From Clostridiales bacterium DTU092 (GTDB taxonomy: Bacteria; Bacillota; Clostridia; Caldicoprobacterales; Caldicoprobacteraceae): 10,669 bases of DNA. The stretch spans positions 1-10,669 of the forward strand of contig LFTM01000079.1 in the NCBI GenBank assembly GCA_001513505.1, in the 5' to 3' direction. The translations under genes and the position numbers were made by a program. This document shows, one piece after another, positions 1 through 5,997 of the stretch (its first letter is position 1; every line of letters starts with the position of its first letter). Below the pieces are notes generated by a model that saw nothing but the letters and a program-made list of their open reading frames with translations, was not told where the DNA came from and ran no database searches.

Positions 1-904
1 GGCTACTACTTTGGCAACAAGATTGATGACTCAGGATGGTGTTGTGGCTGTTCTTGGACCTGCGACATCCGGATCTTTCATGGCAACAATCCCGGTAGCA
101 AATCAAAACAAAGTACCGGTTGTTTCCGGCTCTGCCACTGCGGATATTGTAACGGTGGATGATAGCGGAAAAGTGCAGGAATATGCATTCCGCATCTGCT
201 TTACAGATTCTCAGCAGGGTGAAGGTATTACCAGGTTTGCACTTGAGAATCTCTCCTGCAGAAATGCTGTTATTATCATGGACAGTTCCAGCGACTATGC
301 AACCGGTCTTGCCGACAGCTTTGAAAGGGTATTTACGGAAGGTGGAGGCACCATAGTTGCAAAGGAAGCTTATGTTGCCGGTGACACCGATTTTAATGCT
401 GTGCTGACCAGTATAAAAAATAAAGATTTTGATGTTATATTTATCCCGGGCTATTATAATGAAGCCGGACTCATTATCAAGCAAGCCCGTACACAGGGAA
501 TCGATGTCCCAATTCTGGGAGCTGACGGTTTTGATTCTCCAGTGCTGGAAGATCTTGCCGGAGCGGATGCTCTTAACAATGTATATTTTTCAAATCACTA
601 TTCATCAGCCGATACGAGTGCGGTAGTATCTGATTTTATAGATAGTTTTAAGGAAAAATACAATAAAGAGCCGGATGCTTTTAATGCCCTTGGATATGAT
701 CTGGCCAGGTTTGTTGTTGATGCGATAGAACGTGCTGAAAAAATTGACGGTGAATCCGTAAAAGCGGCGCTGGAAGCAACCAAAGATTTTGAAGGTGTTA
801 CAGGAACTTTCAGCATAGATGAAAACCATAATGTAATCAAGGAGATAATCGTTATTGAATTGAAGGATGGAAAACAGCATGCTACTCACAGGGTAAGCAA
901 CTAG
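1..904 (+). CDS. livJ: Branched-chain amino acid ABC transporter, substrate-binding protein (LivJ type), 5' end outside window
   Basis: This is the C-terminal part (about 300 residues) of an extracellular solute-binding protein of the LivJ/BraC (Peripla_BP_6) family. It captures hydrophobic or related amino acids outside the membrane and delivers them to the LivHM permease. The reading frame is open from base 2 with no stop, and its first visible codons (ATTLATRLMTQDG) match an internal part of the family. The gene therefore begins upstream, and the TTG at 11 is not a real start. The missing part should contain the signal peptide and first strand. Visible family landmarks are GVVAVLGPATSGS, the ligand-pocket segment VPVVSGSATAD, FRICFTDSQQGEG, and the closing GVTGTFSIDENHNV near the C-terminus. 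It lies just upstream of livHMGF but is cut off from them by a terminator at 949-987, so it is probably transcribed as a separate, more abundant message. The exact ligand cannot be read from sequence; leucine, isoleucine and valine are likely but other amino acids or amides are possible. Confidence 0.93.
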   Translation, partial: ATTLATRLMTQDGVVAVLGPATSGSFMATIPVANQNKVPVVSGSATADIVTVDDSGKVQEYAFRICFTDSQQGEGITRFALENLSCRNAVIIMDSSSDYATGLADSFERVFTEGGGTIVAKEAYVAGDTDFNAVLTSIKNKDFDVIFIPGYYNEAGLIIKQARTQGIDVPILGADGFDSPVLEDLAGADALNNVYFSNHYSSADTSAVVSDFIDSFKEKYNKEPDAFNALGYDLARFVVDAIERAEKIDGESVKAALEATKDFEGVTGTFSIDENHNVIKEIIVIELKDGKQHATHRVSN

Positions 905-948
905 TTTTCCGGAGATAACTTTTCTCTAACTTTGATGTAATTGTGAGT

Positions 949-987
949 ATATAAGTGAGGCCACAGGTGTGTCCTCACTTATATTTT
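949..987 (+). terminator. Rho-independent terminator after the substrate-binding protein gene
   Basis: A perfect 12-bp inverted repeat (ATATAAGTGAGG at 949-960 and CCTCACTTATAT at 973-984) with a 12-base loop is followed by TTTT at 984-987. It begins 45 bases after the stop codon. It should end transcription of the binding-protein gene and separate it from the livH promoter 100 bases further on. Confidence 0.85.
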
Positions 988-1086
988 ATGACAATAAATC
1001 GATATACGGGCTATGAGCCTGAAAACTGCCATGTAATATGATATATATGTAAGACGGAGTAACAGGCAACTTAAGTTATAGATGTA

Positions 1087-1115
1087 TTGCGGGTTTCAGA
1101 TCACCGTGGTATAAT
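1087..1115 (+). promoter_or_regulatory. Sigma-A type promoter of the livHMGF operon
   Basis: TTGCGG (1087-1092) and a perfect TATAAT (1110-1115) are separated by 17 bases, and the -10 box is preceded by TG at 1107-1108, giving an extended -10. It lies between the upstream terminator and livH, with a predicted transcript start near 1122 and a leader of about 65 bases. The sequence around it has dyad symmetry. ATGTATT at 1082-1088 overlaps the -35 box and its inverted copy AATACAT at 1113-1119 overlaps the -10 box. A 10-bp palindrome AACTTAAGTT lies at 1068-1077. These could be operator sites, but no regulator is known from the window. Confidence 0.65.
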
Positions 1116-1188
1116 ACATTCATAAACTTTAAACATTGGGATTTCATCTCTTCATAATTAAAACATGCATTCGAAAGAGGGGAAATGG

Positions 1189-2073
1189 GTGGAACAACTG
1201 CTACAACAGATTATCAACGGTATATCTTTGGGAAGTATATATGCGCTTATAGCTCTCGGTTATACCATGGTATACGGTATTATCAAACTAATCAATTTTG
1301 CCCACTGTGATGTGTATATGATAGGAGCTTATATTGGTTATGTGTGTATGGCAAAGCTAGGTTTAGGTTTTTTGCCATCGATACTTGCTGCTATGCTCTT
1401 TTGTACGCTACTTGGTATAACTATTGAGAGAATTGCATATAAGCCTTTGAGGAATGCAACAAGGATTGCAGCTCTTATTACAGCAATTGGTGTTTCCCTT
1501 TTTTTAGAATATAGTACCATGTTTATTGCTTCAGCAAATGTCAGGACATATCCTGCCATGACGGGCTTTATGGCTAAAACATATAAAATTGGAGATATTG
1601 TTATCTCAACGCAGCAGATTCTGATTGCAATTACTACAGTTGTTCTTATGGTATTGCTGCAGATAATAGTTAAAAGAACAAAGATCGGGAAGGCGATGCG
1701 TGCCGTTTCAATGGATAAAGACGCCGCCGAGCTGATGGGTATAAATGTTGATACAACCATTTCTTTCACTTTTGCTTTAGGTTCGGCTCTTGCCGGAGCT
1801 GCGGGCATTTTAGTGGGTATATATTATAATTCCATAAACCCATTAATGGGAGTTCTGCCCGGTCTTAAGGCCTTTGTTGCTGCTGTATTCGGGGGTATTG
1901 GCATCATTCCTGGTGCCATGTTAGGCGGGTATGTAATAGGTATTATCGAGGTTTTTGTTGCAGGATATGGCTATTCAATGTACAGAGATGCTGTAGTATT
2001 TGCTATACTGATTTTAATACTCATTGTTAAGCCTGCAGGACTGCTAGGTAAAAATACCGGAGAGAAGGTGTAA
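1189..2073 (+). CDS. livH: Branched-chain amino acid ABC transporter permease LivH
   Basis: This is one of the two integral membrane permeases of the LivHMGF importer (BPD_transp_2 family), 294 residues and almost entirely hydrophobic segments. The N-terminus LLQQIINGISLGSIYAL and the segment TMVYGIIKLINFAH are diagnostic of LivH. The cytoplasmic ATPase-contact loop (EAA-like) is AVSMDKDAAELMGIN, about residues 172-186, and the C-terminus ends with VKPAGLLG. I chose GTG at 1189 because AGAGGGG (1176-1182) sits 6 bases upstream and the protein then begins MEQLLQQ like its relatives. The ATG at 1165 is in frame but has no ribosome binding site. The usual NFAHGD motif reads NFAHCD here (Cys at residue 40), an unusual but conservative-looking change. 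livM follows with no gap. Confidence 0.95.
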   Translation: MEQLLQQIINGISLGSIYALIALGYTMVYGIIKLINFAHCDVYMIGAYIGYVCMAKLGLGFLPSILAAMLFCTLLGITIERIAYKPLRNATRIAALITAIGVSLFLEYSTMFIASANVRTYPAMTGFMAKTYKIGDIVISTQQILIAITTVVLMVLLQIIVKRTKIGKAMRAVSMDKDAAELMGINVDTTISFTFALGSALAGAAGILVGIYYNSINPLMGVLPGLKAFVAAVFGGIGIIPGAMLGGYVIGIIEVFVAGYGYSMYRDAVVFAILILILIVKPAGLLGKNTGEKV

Positions 2074-3048
2074 ATGGTGAGAGACAAACTTAATTCTCAA
2101 CTTGTAAAAAGGATTATTCTTTTACTGCTCGCCTATGTCATTATCCAGTTACTTATTGCGGTTAATATTATAAATGACTATTTACAGGCAACATTGGTCA
2201 CAATTTGCATTAATATTATACTGGCTGTCAGTCTGAACCTGATTACCGGATTTACCGGCCAGTTTTCTTTGGGGCACGCAGGGTTTATGTCCATTGGAGC
2301 TTATACATGTGCCATAATAACCATGAAAATGCCTACCCTTGGCGGTTTTGTTCTGGGAGTTGTAATGGGAGCCATAATGGCTGCGGTTGTTGGATTTATA
2401 GTAGGTTTACCGACCTTGCGTCTGCGTGGAGATTACCTTGCCATTGCGACCCTGGGGATGTCAGAAATAATCCGTATAGTATTTACAAACTTAGACAGCA
2501 TTACCAATGGGGCTGCAGGTTTAAACGGTATTCCGAGGTTTGTTAACTGGACATGGTTATATATTTTTGTTGTCGGTATTATTTTATTGATAAGGAATTT
2601 TTTAAAGTCTTCTCATGGAAGAGCATGCATTGCTATACGCGAGGATGAAGTTGCAGCCGAAGCTATGGGGATAAATACTACAAAATATAAGGTTCTGGCT
2701 TTCATAATTGGTGCTTTCTGTGCAGGTATAGGCGGAGCTCTCTATTCATCTTATTTTTATTATATAAAGCCTGATTTGTTCGGATTCTTAAAATCAGTTG
2801 ATATACTGGTTATTGTAGTTCTGGGCGGGCTTGGAAGCATATCCGGCTCTGTTCTGGCGGCTATTTTGCTGGCCGTTGTCTCTACTTACTTTCAGTCTTT
2901 TCCTGAGATTCGTATGATTTTATATGCACTTATACTGATTATAATCATGATATTCCGTCCTCAAGGATTATTGGGTTCAAAGGAGATTTCATTATCCGTA
3001 TTTAACAGGGCGAGTAAGTTTTTTGCATTTGGGAAGGGAGAAAAATAA
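2074..3048 (+). CDS. livM: Branched-chain amino acid ABC transporter permease LivM
   Basis: This is the second membrane permease of the importer, 324 residues, pairing with LivH to form the transport channel. Family landmarks are LNLITGFTGQFSLGHAGF (55-72), LRLRGDYLAIATLGMSEI (115-132), TNGAAGLNGIP (144-154), the ATPase-contact loop AIREDEVAAEAMGIN (187-201) and FRPQGLLGS close to the C-terminus. The length is normal for Gram-positive LivM; the longer N-terminal extension of E. coli LivM is absent. The ATG at 2074 directly abuts the livH stop at 2071-2073, so the two are translationally coupled. The purine-rich GGAGAGAAGG that serves as ribosome binding site lies inside the end of livH. GTG at 2077 is a possible alternative start. 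Confidence 0.96.
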   Translation: MVRDKLNSQLVKRIILLLLAYVIIQLLIAVNIINDYLQATLVTICINIILAVSLNLITGFTGQFSLGHAGFMSIGAYTCAIITMKMPTLGGFVLGVVMGAIMAAVVGFIVGLPTLRLRGDYLAIATLGMSEIIRIVFTNLDSITNGAAGLNGIPRFVNWTWLYIFVVGIILLIRNFLKSSHGRACIAIREDEVAAEAMGINTTKYKVLAFIIGAFCAGIGGALYSSYFYYIKPDLFGFLKSVDILVIVVLGGLGSISGSVLAAILLAVVSTYFQSFPEIRMILYALILIIIMIFRPQGLLGSKEISLSVFNRASKFFAFGKGEK

Positions 3049-3050
3049 AA

Positions 3051-3836
3051 ATGCAATTGTTAGCGGTAGAGAAGCTGACCAAGTCGTTTGGTGGATTGAC
3101 TGCGGTGTTAAATCTTAATATAGAATTAAAACAGGGTGAATTGATCGGTTTAATCGGCCCTAATGGTGCGGGAAAAACCACCGTTTTTAACCTTTTAACC
3201 GGTGTTTATGCCCCTACCAGCGGTAGTATAACCTTTTGCAAGAATGACGAAAAAGTGGAATTGCATGGGTTGAAGCCGCATAAAATATGTAAAAGCGGAT
3301 TAGCAAGAACATTTCAGAACATACGCCTGTTCAAAGATTTAACCGTATTTGATAATGTTAGAATAGCTATGCACAAAAATGTTAAGTACGGGCTGTTATC
3401 CAGTTTCCTGCGCTTGCCGTCTTACAGGAGAGAAGAAAAAGAAATTGCAGATGCAAGCATGGAACTGCTAAGAATTTTCGAGCTTGATGGAAAAAAGGAT
3501 GAATACGCAAAAAATCTACCCTATGGTGAGCAACGTCACCTGGAGATCGCCCGGGCGCTGGCAACCAACCCTGATTTACTGTTACTGGATGAACCGGCTG
3601 CCGGAATGAATCCTGCTGAGACCGCCCGGCTTACTGAGCTTATAAAATGGATAAGGGAGAAGTTCAATCTTACCATACTGCTGATCGAGCACGATATGTC
3701 GCTGGTTATGAAAATTTGTGAACGTATTTACGTGCTTGATTACGGTATATTGATTGCTGAAGGGACCCCGGACGAAATAAGGTCAAACAAGAGGGTGATA
3801 GAGGCGTATTTGGGAGAGGATGTTAGCAATGCTTGA
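3051..3836 (+). CDS. livG: Branched-chain amino acid ABC transporter ATP-binding protein LivG
   Basis: This is one of two cytoplasmic ATPases that drive the LivHM permease, 261 residues and full length. Visible nucleotide-binding elements are Walker A GPNGAGKT (36-43), the Q-loop in ARTFQNIRLF (Gln 89), the LivG-type signature LPYGEQRHLEIARAL (156-170), Walker B LLLLDEP (176-182) and the switch histidine in IEHDM (His 214). The signature LPYG replaces the usual LSGG, which is normal for LivG. The ATG at 3051 follows the livM stop by two bases, with AGGGAG at 3035-3040 as ribosome binding site. Its last codons overlap the livF start by 8 bases. Confidence 0.97.
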   Translation: MQLLAVEKLTKSFGGLTAVLNLNIELKQGELIGLIGPNGAGKTTVFNLLTGVYAPTSGSITFCKNDEKVELHGLKPHKICKSGLARTFQNIRLFKDLTVFDNVRIAMHKNVKYGLLSSFLRLPSYRREEKEIADASMELLRIFELDGKKDEYAKNLPYGEQRHLEIARALATNPDLLLLDEPAAGMNPAETARLTELIKWIREKFNLTILLIEHDMSLVMKICERIYVLDYGILIAEGTPDEIRSNKRVIEAYLGEDVSNA

Positions 3837-4533
3837 GATAAAAAATCTTAATGTTCATTTTGGGGTTATACATGCTTTAAAGGGCATTTCAATTACAGTA
3901 AATGAAGGAGAAATCGTTACTCTGATAGGTGCCAATGGCGCAGGAAAGACCACGACATTACGCACCATTTCAGGTTTAAAAAAGCCTACCAGCGGTGAAA
4001 TTTTGCTGGAAGGAGAAGATATAACTGACGTGTCTGCCCAGAACAGGGTCAGACTGGGTATTTCTCATGTGCCTGAGGGACGTCGTGTTTTTCCGGGAAT
4101 GACAGTACTTGAGAACCTTGAAATGGGAGCGTATCTAAGAAAGGACAAGGCTGAAACGGCAAAGGATTTGGAGATGGTATACGAGCTTTTCCCGGTTCTT
4201 TCAGATCGGCAAAAACAGCTGGCAGGAACTTTATCGGGCGGTGAACAGCAGATGCTGGCTATAGGCAGGGCATTGATGAGCCGGCCAAGAATTCTTTTGC
4301 TGGATGAACCATCGATGGGGCTTGCCCCCTTGTTAGTTCAGGAAATTTTTAATATAATAAAAAATGTAAACGAAGTCGGAACAACTGTGCTATTAGTAGA
4401 GCAGAATGCTATGATGGCTCTGCAAATAGCACATCGGGCGTACGTTATGGAGACTGGTTCTATCGTTTTGTCCGGCAGCGGAGCGGAGCTTCTTAGAAGT
4501 GAACAGGTTAAAAAAGCGTATTTAGGGGGGTAG
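3829..4533 (+). CDS. livF: Branched-chain amino acid ABC transporter ATP-binding protein LivF
   Basis: This is the second ATPase of the importer, 234 residues, predicted to form a heterodimer with LivG. Walker A is GANGAGKTT (34-42), the signature is LSGGEQQ (135-141), and Walker B is ILLLDEPSMGLAP (155-167). As in other LivF proteins, the Q-loop position reads HVPEGRRVF and the H-loop reads VEQNA, so the canonical Gln and His seen in LivG are replaced; the two ATPase sites are probably not equivalent. I chose ATG at 3829, because GGAGAGG (3813-3819) is 9 bases upstream and the protein then starts MLEIKNLNV like its relatives. The ATG at 3820 directly abuts that ribosome binding site. The gene overlaps livG by 8 bases and is followed 4 bases later by the CBS-ACT gene. 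Confidence 0.96.
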   Translation: MLEIKNLNVHFGVIHALKGISITVNEGEIVTLIGANGAGKTTTLRTISGLKKPTSGEILLEGEDITDVSAQNRVRLGISHVPEGRRVFPGMTVLENLEMGAYLRKDKAETAKDLEMVYELFPVLSDRQKQLAGTLSGGEQQMLAIGRALMSRPRILLLDEPSMGLAPLLVQEIFNIIKNVNEVGTTVLLVEQNAMMALQIAHRAYVMETGSIVLSGSGAELLRSEQVKKAYLGG

Positions 4534-4537
4534 GTAG

Positions 4538-5179
4538 ATGTTTGTTAGGAGCAGGATGACAACAAATCCATTTATCATCTCTCCTGATCATACCATACCG
4601 GATGCTCAGGAGATCATGATGAAAAATGGTATCAGGCGTTTGCCCGTAGTAAAAAACGGAAAGCTGGTAGGTGTGGTTACAAAGGAGGATATTGACAGGT
4701 ATTCACCGTCTCAGGCCACCAGTCTTAGTATGAGCGAAATTACCTATATACTCTCAAAAACAAAAATTAAACAGATTATGACTAAGGATCCTGTTGTCAT
4801 CTCACCAAACGCCCTATTGGAGGAAGCTGCTATATTAATGCGTGATCAAAGGGTAGGTTTCTTACCGGTTGTTGATGGAGATAAGCTGGTTGGAATTATT
4901 ACCGAAAGCGATATTTTTGACGCATTTATTGAATTGCTTGGATTTCGTGAGAGAGGTACACGTCTTACTATTGAAACAATTGATGAACCGGGTATTTTGT
5001 TGAAGCTTATAAGTATATTTACCGGACACGGCGCTAATATTACACGGGTTGCGGTCTATCGCGGTTCGGGCGGAAAAAGCGATGTTGTTGTGGGAATAAG
5101 CTCTCTAAACACAACTGAAATTGAAAAGTCCATTGAAGAAGAGGGTTTTAATATAAGGTATAAGCTGCAGAACAAATAA
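4538..5179 (+). CDS. CBS-CBS-ACT domain protein, AcuB-like, probable regulator in the Liv operon
   Basis: This is a cytoplasmic protein of 213 residues with no membrane segment or enzyme motif. Residues about 4-56 form CBS domain 1 (core RRLPVVKNGKLVGVVTKEDI). Residues 77-131 form CBS domain 2 (core GFLPVVDGDKLVGIITESDI). Residues about 142-211 form an ACT domain with the ligand-loop motif DEPGILLKL (149-157). CBS pairs bind adenine nucleotides and ACT domains bind amino acids in known families, so this architecture, shared with AcuB, suggests joint sensing of energy state and amino acid supply. The gene starts 4 bases after livF, with a G-rich ribosome binding site overlapping the livF end, and a terminator follows. 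The inferred role is allosteric control of the transporter or a related enzyme; no direct evidence identifies the target. The domain call is firm and the role is speculative. Confidence 0.93.
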   Translation: MFVRSRMTTNPFIISPDHTIPDAQEIMMKNGIRRLPVVKNGKLVGVVTKEDIDRYSPSQATSLSMSEITYILSKTKIKQIMTKDPVVISPNALLEEAAILMRDQRVGFLPVVDGDKLVGIITESDIFDAFIELLGFRERGTRLTIETIDEPGILLKLISIFTGHGANITRVAVYRGSGGKSDVVVGISSLNTTEIEKSIEEEGFNIRYKLQNK

Positions 5180-5185
5180 TAAAAT

Positions 5186-5226
5186 AATGGCTTAGCTGAT
5201 GTTTATGTTCATTGGCTAAGCCATTT
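5186..5226 (+). terminator. Hairpin terminator closing the liv operon
   Basis: An 11-bp perfect inverted repeat (AATGGCTTAGC at 5186-5196, GCTAAGCCATT at 5215-5225) with an 18-base loop begins 7 bases after the CBS-ACT stop codon. The inner TGA/TCA can extend pairing. The T-run after the stem is short (ATTTATGG), so termination may be incomplete. No gene on the minus strand faces it. Confidence 0.6.
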
Positions 5227-5259
5227 ATGGTCATTGAGAATATGCTATCTAATGTTTGA

Positions 5260-5312
5260 AGCCTACTGGTGTTATACCGTTGGCAAATCCGGTAATGCGC
5301 AGCAGGTTCAAT
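5260..5312 (+). promoter_or_regulatory. Possible structured leader upstream of the lipoprotein gene
   Basis: CCTACTG near 5262-5268 can pair, with one mismatch, with CAGCAGG near 5300-5306. This encloses a second short stem TACCG/CGGTA around the loop TTGGCAAATC. Parts of it (TTATACCGTTG, ATCCGG, AATGC, GCAGG) resemble the 3' half of thiamine pyrophosphate riboswitches, but the conserved CUGAGA box is missing. It may be an unrelated small structure or chance. No convincing promoter is visible between 5227 and 5330. Confidence 0.2.
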
Positions 5313-5330
5313 GTTTAAGAGGTGAAAAAT

Positions 5331-5621
5331 GTGAATTCCAAAAAAGTGTTATTGCTGACTGTTGTTGCTATATTTATATTTTGTTTGACCGGATGTCTTC
5401 CAGGTGACGGTACTAATACACCGGATAACCCGGCAGGATTTTTCTGGGGTGTGTGGCATGGCTGGATGGCTCCGATATCATTGATAGTGCATTTTTTTAA
5501 CAACGACATAAGGATATACGAGCTCAATAACAGTGGTTGGTTATATGAGTTTGGGTTTTATATTTCTATTATAGGAGGGTTTGGCGGGTTATCTCTTACA
5601 AGGAAAAAGAAACAAAAATAG
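5331..5621 (+). CDS. Small conserved lipoprotein of unknown function
   Basis: This is a 96-residue protein with a short basic N-terminus (MNSKK), a hydrophobic stretch and a lipobox LTGC (19-22). Cys 22 would be lipid-modified, leaving the mature protein anchored on the outer face of the membrane. After a short polar linker (PGDGTNTPDNPAG) comes a tryptophan- and glycine-rich region with FFWGVWHGWMAPISLIVHF, then NDIRIYELNNSGWLYEFGF, then a second hydrophobic segment ending in a basic tail RKKKQK. From memory, small proteins with the same GxWHG, IYxxxNxG, YxxGF pattern are widespread in bacteria and mostly annotated hypothetical; I cannot assign a function. GTG at 5331 is chosen because GAGGTG (5319-5324) is 6 bases upstream. 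The in-frame GTG at 5322 lies inside that ribosome binding site. The gene appears monocistronic between two terminators. Confidence 0.8.
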   Translation: MNSKKVLLLTVVAIFIFCLTGCLPGDGTNTPDNPAGFFWGVWHGWMAPISLIVHFFNNDIRIYELNNSGWLYEFGFYISIIGGFGGLSLTRKKKQK

Positions 5622-5656
5622 AGTAACAGGAAGTACTTAAGGAATCTTAATGTATT
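5621..5656 (+). repeat. Second copy of short colinear motif blocks shared with the livH promoter region
   Basis: GAGTAACAGG (5621-5630), ACTTAAG (5634-5642 area) and ATGTATT (5650-5656) occur here in the same order as at 1057-1066, 1069-1075 and 1082-1088. They are followed in both places by ATCACC and GGTATA (5686-5700 here, 1100-1114 there) with different spacing. In this copy TTAAG and CTTAA form an inverted repeat around GAAT. The meaning is unknown; a shared protein-binding site, a decayed small repeat and chance are all possible. Confidence 0.3.
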
Positions 5657-5685
5657 CAACAATTTAAAAAAGATTAATAATTGAT

Positions 5686-5729
5686 ATCACCAAGGTATAT
5701 GTTCAAAGGAATATATCTTGGTGGTTTTT
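5686..5729 (+). terminator. Rho-independent terminator after the lipoprotein gene
   Basis: CACCAAGGTATAT (5688-5700) pairs with ATATATCTTGGTG (5711-5723) over 13 bp with a single G-U pair and a 10-base loop. Outer A-U and U-G pairs extend it to 5686 and 5725, and it is followed by TTTTT at 5725-5729. It lies 65 bases downstream of the lipoprotein stop codon. Confidence 0.85.
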
Positions 5730-5997
5730 ATTTTTTGTATTAATATATTTAATCGATGCTATTTTCAATAATGAAACAAGAGATAAGATAGAAAACGAAA
5801 CAGGATGATGTGAATGAAATTTGATAAATTTTAAAAAATGTTCGGTTTTTTTAAAAAAGATATAGATTTTAGATCGATAATAGTATATAATCACAATCGG
5901 GCATAGACTAAATTTTACTGATAGTATTACTTAATCTTACAACGGATAGGACGACGGAAAAGGATTATTTTTTGACTGGAGAGGTGGAGAGATATTA
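5730..5997 (+). other. AT-rich intergenic region with possible promoter for the CofE-like gene
   Basis: No gene is seen in this stretch; the short minus-strand frames here lack ribosome binding sites and are low-complexity lysine and isoleucine runs. It holds an A/T-only inverted repeat (TTTTAAAAAA at 5829-5838 and TTTTTTAAAA at 5847-5856, loop TGTTCGGT) of doubtful meaning. A TATAAT lies at 5886-5891, with only a weak -35 match (TAGATT at 5863-5868, 17 bases upstream). A purine-rich ribosome binding site (AGGTGGAGAG, 5982-5991) precedes the ATG at 5998. If the TATAAT is used, the leader would be about 100 bases long. Confidence 0.35.

Noticed and set aside
1165..1188. Upstream ATG start for livH at 1165
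   Set aside because: It has no ribosome binding site; GTG 1189 has AGAGGGG at the right distance and matches the family N-terminus.
1338..1808. Minus-strand open frame of 156 codons opposite livH
   Set aside because: It lies wholly antisense to a well-conserved permease, has no ribosome binding site or recognisable product, and is explained by the hydrophobic codon bias of livH.
2307..2546. Plus-strand 79-codon cysteine-containing frame inside livM
   Set aside because: It is an out-of-frame shadow of livM with no ribosome binding site or independent support.
3820..3828. ATG 3820 as the livF start
   Set aside because: It directly abuts the GGAGAGG ribosome binding site, leaving no spacing; ATG 3829 fits both spacing and family N-terminus.
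5322..5330. GTG 5322 as the lipoprotein start
   Set aside because: It lies within the GAGGTG ribosome binding site; GTG 5331 is correctly spaced.
5829..5856. A/T-only inverted repeat with loop TGTTCGGT as a terminator
   Set aside because: The stem has only A-T pairs and follows an already strong terminator by 100 bases; such repeats arise easily in AT-rich DNA.
5703..5894. Minus-strand frame of 63 codons in the AT-rich gap
   Set aside because: It overlaps the terminator, is low-complexity (K, I, Y, N), and has no ribosome binding site.
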